Shown here piece by piece: positions 4,731 to 8,410 of a stretch of DNA of 8,410 nucleotides. Each line of letters starts with the position of its first letter. Positions within the stretch are counted from its first letter, which is position 1. The notes under the pieces were generated by a model that did not search any database, was not told where the DNA came from, and saw only the letters and a list, made by a program, of their open reading frames with translations. Source of the stretch: Pseudomonadota bacterium (lineage in GTDB: Bacteria > Pseudomonadota > Alphaproteobacteria > Acetobacterales > Acetobacteraceae); assembly GCA_021785335.1 (NCBI GenBank), contig JAJYFW010000057.1, positions 1 to 8,410 on the forward strand, written 5' to 3'. Made by a program: the position numbers and the translations under genes.

Positions 4731-5815
4731 ACCATCCGTCGTGGAGCGCCAACCGCTTCAAGATCGGCGTGTTTTCCGCCAATGCCGACGGGGGGCTGAC
4801 GCTGACGCGCGTGCCGGAACGCTGGCCGGCGAGCTGGGACGGGATCGCGCGCGTGGCGCGGATGGCGGACCAGGCTGGGCTCGACTTCTTCCTGCCGATC
4901 GCGCGGTGGAAGGGTTTCGGTGGCGAGATGAACTCTCGCGAGCTCAGCTACGAGACGCTAACCTTCGCCGCCGGCCTCGCCGCGATCACCGAGCGCATCA
5001 CGCTGTTCTCCACCGTGCATGTGCCGATGGTGCACCCGGTGTTCGCGGCGAAGGCGATGGCAACGATCGACCACCAGTCGCGCGGGCGCGCGGGGCTCAA
5101 CATCGTCTGTGGCTGGAACCCGGAGGAATTCGGGATGTTCGGACTGCCCCTGATCGAGGACCGTTACGCGCAGGGGCACGAGTGGTTCGAGATCGTCTCG
5201 CGCATCCATGCCGGCGAAACGGGATTTGATTTCTCCGGAAAATTCTACGATCTCAAGAACGTCTCGGGAAAGCCGCTGCCGGTGCAGCGGCCGCGGCCGC
5301 TCACCGTCAATGCGGCGTTTTCGCCGCCGGGGCGGGATTTCGCGGCGAAGGCGGCGGACTGCCTGCTGACCAGCTTCGTCGACATCCCGAAGGGGCGCGA
5401 GCAGATCGCCGACATCAAGGGCCGGGCCGTGAAGGAAGGGCGCGAGGTGGGCGTGCTCGCGACCTGCCACGTGGTGTGCCGGCCCACGCAGGCGGAGGCG
5501 GAGGCATACTACGAACATTACGCCGTCGAGATGGAAGACACGGCAAGCGTCGATCACTACATGGGGGCGAAGGAGAAGTTCTCCGGCTCGCACGAGGCCG
5601 AGGCGTACCGGCTGCACCGCAAGCGCTTCGCTGGCGGCGCCGGCACGTATCCCGTCGTCGGCACGGCACGCCACATCGCCGACGAGATGATCCGGCTTGC
5701 CGAGGCCGGGTTTGCCGGCACGACGATCAGCTTCGTCAACTATGAGAGCGAGTTGCCCGCCTTCATCGCGGGCGTGCTGCCTATCCTGAAGGAGGCGGGA
5801 TGGCGAGCAGCCTAG
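4727..5815 (+). CDS. LLM-class flavin-dependent monooxygenase (RutA/SfnG/SsuD-like)
   Basis: This 362-residue bacterial-luciferase-like monooxygenase uses reduced flavin (usually FMNH2 from a separate reductase) and O2 to cleave or hydroxylate a small organic substrate. The TIM-barrel pattern is complete. FKIGVFSANADGGL (11-24) forms the first strand, followed by FFLPIARWKGFGG (54-66), SYETLTFAAGLAAITERITLFSTVHVP (74-100), ATIDHQSRGRAGLNIVCGWNPEEFGMFG (112-139) and RYAQGHEWFEI (146-156). The G-W-x-x-x-E-F-x-x-F/L-G box and RY...E are typical of the RutA/dimethylsulfone-monooxygenase branch. Length is normal. The start at 4727 is chosen for the GGGAGGA Shine-Dalgarno at 4713-4719; a TTG at 4685 would add 14 residues without support. 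The last 35 bp overlap the convergent ABC ATPase gene. Substrate (pyrimidine-like ring, sulfone or sulfonate, or other) is undetermined; the adjacent importer may supply it. Confidence 0.9.
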   Translation: MNHPSWSANRFKIGVFSANADGGLTLTRVPERWPASWDGIARVARMADQAGLDFFLPIARWKGFGGEMNSRELSYETLTFAAGLAAITERITLFSTVHVPMVHPVFAAKAMATIDHQSRGRAGLNIVCGWNPEEFGMFGLPLIEDRYAQGHEWFEIVSRIHAGETGFDFSGKFYDLKNVSGKPLPVQRPRPLTVNAAFSPPGRDFAAKAADCLLTSFVDIPKGREQIADIKGRAVKEGREVGVLATCHVVCRPTQAEAEAYYEHYAVEMEDTASVDHYMGAKEKFSGSHEAEAYRLHRKRFAGGAGTYPVVGTARHIADEMIRLAEAGFAGTTISFVNYESELPAFIAGVLPILKEAGWRAA

Positions 5816-7619
5816 TCGGCGCGGGGACGCCGATATCCGGCGGGGCGGCGGCGAGCAACTCGCGCGTGTAGTCGGCCTGCGGCGCGGAAAAGACGCGCTC
5901 CGTCTCCCCCTGCTCGACGATGCGGCCCTGCTGCATGACGATGACGCGGTCGCAGAGGTGGCGAACGACGGCAAGGTCGTGCGAGATGAACACCAGCGCG
6001 ATGCCGCCAGCGCGCAGCCGCGCGAGCAGTGCCAACAGCTGCGCCTGGATCGAAACGTCGAGACCCGAAACGATCTCGTCGGCGACCAGCAGGCGCGGAC
6101 CGGCGGCGAGCGCGCGGGCTATGTTGACACGCTGACGCTGACCGCCGGAGAGTTGGGCAGGCAGGCGCGAGACCAGCGCGGGGTCGAGCCCCATGGCGCG
6201 CATCAGCTCCGCGGCAACGGCTTCGCGCTCTGCCGCCGGGCGGTGCATCGCCTCCAGCGCCTGCGCGACGATGGAGCCGACGCGCCGGCGCGGGTTGAGC
6301 GCCGAGCTCGGATTCTGGAACACCATCTGCAGGTTGGCGAGGCGGATCTCGCGCGCCGCGGCATCGCCCTTGGTGACGTCGGCCCCGGCCAGCGTGATGC
6401 GGCCCGTGGTCGGCCGGTCGAGCCCCACGATGAGGCGCGCGAGGGTGGACTTGCCGCTGCCGCTCTCACCGACGACGCCGAGGAACTCGCCCTCGCGCAG
6501 GGTAAAGGTGGCGTCCTCCAGCGCGACGACATCGCGGCGGCTGATCAGGCCGCCCACGCGGAAACGCCGGCCAAGGCCCTCCACGCTCAGCAGCACCTCG
6601 CCGGTACCGGCGCGATGCGGCGGCACCGGAGCGGAGGGGGTGATACCGAGGGTGCGCTCCGGATACTGGCAGGCGACACGGCGATTGTCGCCGATGAGCG
6701 GGATCTCGCGTTCGGCGCAACCGCGGCTGCGCACCGGGCAGCGCGGCGCGAAGCGGCATCCCGTGGCCTCCGCCAGCGCCGCGAGCCCCGGCATGTGGTC
6801 CGGCAGCACCATGAGGCCGCGGCGCGTGCCCAGCGCCGGGTTCGCGAGCTCAAGCGCGCGCGTGTAGGGGTGCAGCGGGCGCGACAGGACGGAGGCGGCG
6901 CCGCCCTCCTCCACGACCGCGCCGGCATAGAGCACCGCAAGCCGGTCGCAGATGCCGGCCGCGAGGCGCAGATCGTGGGTGATGAACAACACCGCGGTGC
7001 CGGCGCGCCGCTGCAGCGAGGCCATCAACTCCAGGATACGGGCCTGTACCGAGACGTCGAGCGCCGTGGTCGGCTCGTCGGCGACGATGAGGCGCGGGCG
7101 CGAGGCAAAGGCCATGGCGATGAGCACACGCTGGCACATGCCCCCCGAAAGCTGGTGCGGGAAACGGCCGAGCAGGCTCTCGGGGTCGGAGAGCTGCACC
7201 TCAGCCAGCGCCTCGATGGCGCGGTCGCGGTGCTGGTGGCGGGGAAGACCGAGATGGGCGAAGTGCTCGCGTAGTTGCGAGAAGATGGTGCGGACCGGGT
7301 TGAGGGCCGAGAGCGGCTCCTGCGGGATGAAGGCGATCTCGCGGCCGAGCATGGCGCGGCGTGTCTCCGCCGTGATGGCGAGGAGGTTGCGGCGGTTGAA
7401 ATCCACCCGGCCGCTGGCGACCGAGAAGCCTGGCGGCAGGTAGCCGGCGATGGCGCGGCCAAGCATCGATTTGCCGGCGCCGGATTCGCCGACAACGCCC
7501 AGCACCTCGCCCTTGTCGAGGGCAAGGCCGACGCCGCGCAGTACCGGGGCGACGCGGGCCGCATCCCCCTGCCCCACGCGCGCGGTGACCGTCAGGTTCT
7601 CGACCGTGAGCAGGCTCAT
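5781..7619 (-). CDS. Fused DppD-DppF-type ABC transporter ATPase (peptide/nickel/opine class)
   Basis: This 612-residue protein joins two complete ATPases, as in GsiA or YejF, and powers import through the DppB/DppC-type permeases encoded upstream. Domain 1: Walker A GESGAGKS (44-51), Q-loop Q100, signature LSGGM (157-161), Walker B VADE (D181, E182) and switch H215. It is followed by the oligopeptide C-terminal domain with GCRFAPRC and Cys at 288, 294, 301 and 317. Domain 2: Walker A GESGSGKS (384-391), Q435, LSGGQ (490-494), Walker B VADE (D514, E515) and H547. Signature M in domain 1 is normal for DppD-like halves. All catalytic residues are present in both. The ATG overlaps the permease stop as ATGA (7616-7619), so translation is coupled; no separate Shine-Dalgarno is needed. 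The C-terminal tail after the usual YTRELLAAAP end runs 35 bp into the convergent monooxygenase gene. Confidence 0.93.
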   Translation of the reverse strand: MSLLTVENLTVTARVGQGDAARVAPVLRGVGLALDKGEVLGVVGESGAGKSMLGRAIAGYLPPGFSVASGRVDFNRRNLLAITAETRRAMLGREIAFIPQEPLSALNPVRTIFSQLREHFAHLGLPRHQHRDRAIEALAEVQLSDPESLLGRFPHQLSGGMCQRVLIAMAFASRPRLIVADEPTTALDVSVQARILELMASLQRRAGTAVLFITHDLRLAAGICDRLAVLYAGAVVEEGGAASVLSRPLHPYTRALELANPALGTRRGLMVLPDHMPGLAALAEATGCRFAPRCPVRSRGCAEREIPLIGDNRRVACQYPERTLGITPSAPVPPHRAGTGEVLLSVEGLGRRFRVGGLISRRDVVALEDATFTLREGEFLGVVGESGSGKSTLARLIVGLDRPTTGRITLAGADVTKGDAAAREIRLANLQMVFQNPSSALNPRRRVGSIVAQALEAMHRPAAEREAVAAELMRAMGLDPALVSRLPAQLSGGQRQRVNIARALAAGPRLLVADEIVSGLDVSIQAQLLALLARLRAGGIALVFISHDLAVVRHLCDRVIVMQQGRIVEQGETERVFSAPQADYTRELLAAAPPDIGVPAPTRLLAIPPPSG

Positions 7620-8410
7620 GCGCGGGTCGTGTCGAGATCGAGCGCTCGGCGCAGCCCGTCGCCGGCGAGATTGCAGCCGGCGACAGTGGCGAAGATGGCC
7701 AGCACCGGCGCCAGCAGGTTCCACGGCGCCTCGAACACCGCCTGACGTCCGTCGGCGATCATCTGGCCCCAGGCGATCTGGTTGGCGCCGACGCCAAGGC
7801 CCACGAACGACAAGATCGCCTCCACGACGACGGCGATGCCCATTTCGAGGGCGAACAGAGTGAACAGCAGCGGCAGGACCGCGGGCAGAACCTCGAGCAG
7901 CACAGTGCGCAGATGCGAGAAGCCGAGCAGCCGGGCCGCGGCGACATGGTCGCGGCGGGTAACGACCAGCACCTCGGCGCGCAGCACGCGGCAGAACCGC
8001 GTCCAGTCCACCAGGACAATCGCAAGGATGACGTTGAACAGGCCGGTGCCGAGACTCGTCATCAGGATCAGCGAGAGGATCACCGGCGGGAAGGACATCC
8101 AGACATCCACCGCCCTGCCGATAAACCAGTCGGCCCAGCCGCCGAGATAGCCACCGGCGAGGGCAAGCAGCGAGCCGATCAGCGCCGCGCCGGTGGCGGC
8201 GGCCACGGCAACCAGCATCGCGGCCCGCGCACCGTAAATAAGGCGGGAGAGCACATCGCGGCCAAGACTGTCGGTGCCGAGCAAGTGCGCCATGCTGCCC
8301 CCCTGCTGCCAGGCCGCGGGGGCGAGGGTGGCGAGCAGGTCCTGGTGCGCCGGGTCGTAGGGTGCCAGCAGCGGGGCAAAAATCGCCGCCAACAGGACCG
8401 CAAGCACCAG
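7616..8410 (-). CDS. DppC/OppC-like ABC transporter permease, 5' end missing
   Basis: The visible 264 codons cover nearly all of an inner-membrane permease of the DppC/OppC class; the true start lies beyond the right edge. Only the short cytoplasmic N-terminus and part of TM1 (LAVLLAAIFAPLLAP) may be missing. The hallmark HLLGTDSLGRDVLSRLIYGAR follows the first periplasmic loop. After several membrane segments comes the EAA-type ATPase contact loop, DHVAAARLLGFSHLRTVLLEVLP, with the conserved Gly. The C-terminus has ILSFVGLGV and WNLLAPVLAIFATVAGCNLAGDGLRRALD, as in the family. It is cotranscribed with the fused ATPase through a 4-bp ATGA overlap. A DppB-like permease and a periplasmic solute-binding protein are expected upstream, beyond 8410. 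Substrate class may be peptides, glutathione, opines, nickel chelates or other small solutes. Confidence 0.92.
   Translation of the reverse strand: MVLAVLLAAIFAPLLAPYDPAHQDLLATLAPAAWQQGGSMAHLLGTDSLGRDVLSRLIYGARAAMLVAVAAATGAALIGSLLALAGGYLGGWADWFIGRAVDVWMSFPPVILSLILMTSLGTGLFNVILAIVLVDWTRFCRVLRAEVLVVTRRDHVAAARLLGFSHLRTVLLEVLPAVLPLLFTLFALEMGIAVVVEAILSFVGLGVGANQIAWGQMIADGRQAVFEAPWNLLAPVLAIFATVAGCNLAGDGLRRALDLDTTRA

Noticed and set aside
5958..7274. Long plus-strand open frame (438 codons) antisense to the fused ABC ATPase
   Set aside because: Low-complexity Ala/Arg/Gly/Asp composition with no recognisable motif. The opposite strand encodes two complete ATPase domains, so this is a GC-rich shadow.

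Overview
The window is GC-rich and densely coded, with gene ends that touch or overlap and only short intergenic gaps. Gene content (a DmeR/DmeF metal-efflux pair, an FCD-type GntR regulator, an OsmC-family protein, a luciferase-like flavin monooxygenase and a Dpp/Gsi-type ABC importer) fits a metabolically versatile alphaproteobacterium, for example Rhodospirillales/Acetobacterales or Hyphomicrobiales. That placement is inferred from gene families and base composition only. No tRNA, rRNA, insertion sequence, phage gene or CRISPR array is visible.

Layout, left to right. (1) Positions 1-427 (+) hold the 3' end of an amidohydrolase-2 family metal hydrolase. It meets tail to tail, with a 4-bp overlap, a small Rieske [2Fe-2S] ferredoxin (424-738, -). 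An 83-bp divergent gap leads to a BphA4/rhodocoxin-reductase-type FAD enzyme (822-2027, +). Ferredoxin and reductase look like the electron-transfer half of an oxygenase system whose terminal oxygenase is not in the window. (2) Positions 2033-3362 (-) are a two-gene nickel/cobalt resistance operon: dmeR, an RcnR-type repressor with all four known metal ligands, then dmeF, a CDF exporter. DmeF has a very His-rich loop with 15 consecutive CAC codons between two copies of a 20-bp direct repeat. The dmeR promoter/operator is readable base by base and predicts a leaderless mRNA. (3) Positions 3409-4584 hold a GntR/FCD regulator (-) and a divergent OsmC-family protein (+), with a 16-bp near-perfect palindrome between them that is a likely operator. 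(4) Positions 4585-5815 (+) hold a flavin-dependent monooxygenase of the RutA/SfnG/SsuD-like LLM class. It is preceded by an AT-rich promoter island and a 26-codon Arg-rich, Cys-containing upstream ORF whose stop overlaps the enzyme's start as ATGA. (5) Positions 5781-8410 (-) are the distal part of a peptide/nickel/opine-type ABC importer operon: a DppC-like permease and a fused DppD-DppF-type double ATPase, coupled by ATGA. The ATPase gene overlaps the monooxygenase by 35 bp, tail to tail.

Together, regions 1, 3, 4 and 5 suggest an accessory locus for uptake and oxidative or hydrolytic breakdown of a small organic molecule: importer, flavin monooxygenase, amidohydrolase, Rieske electron chain and a substrate-sensing GntR regulator. 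The substrate cannot be read from the sequence. The dme operon may be an unrelated neighbour. I see no clearly new multi-gene system. The most unusual signals are the candidate upstream ORF before the monooxygenase, the leaderless-looking dmeR promoter, and the repeat architecture in dmeF.
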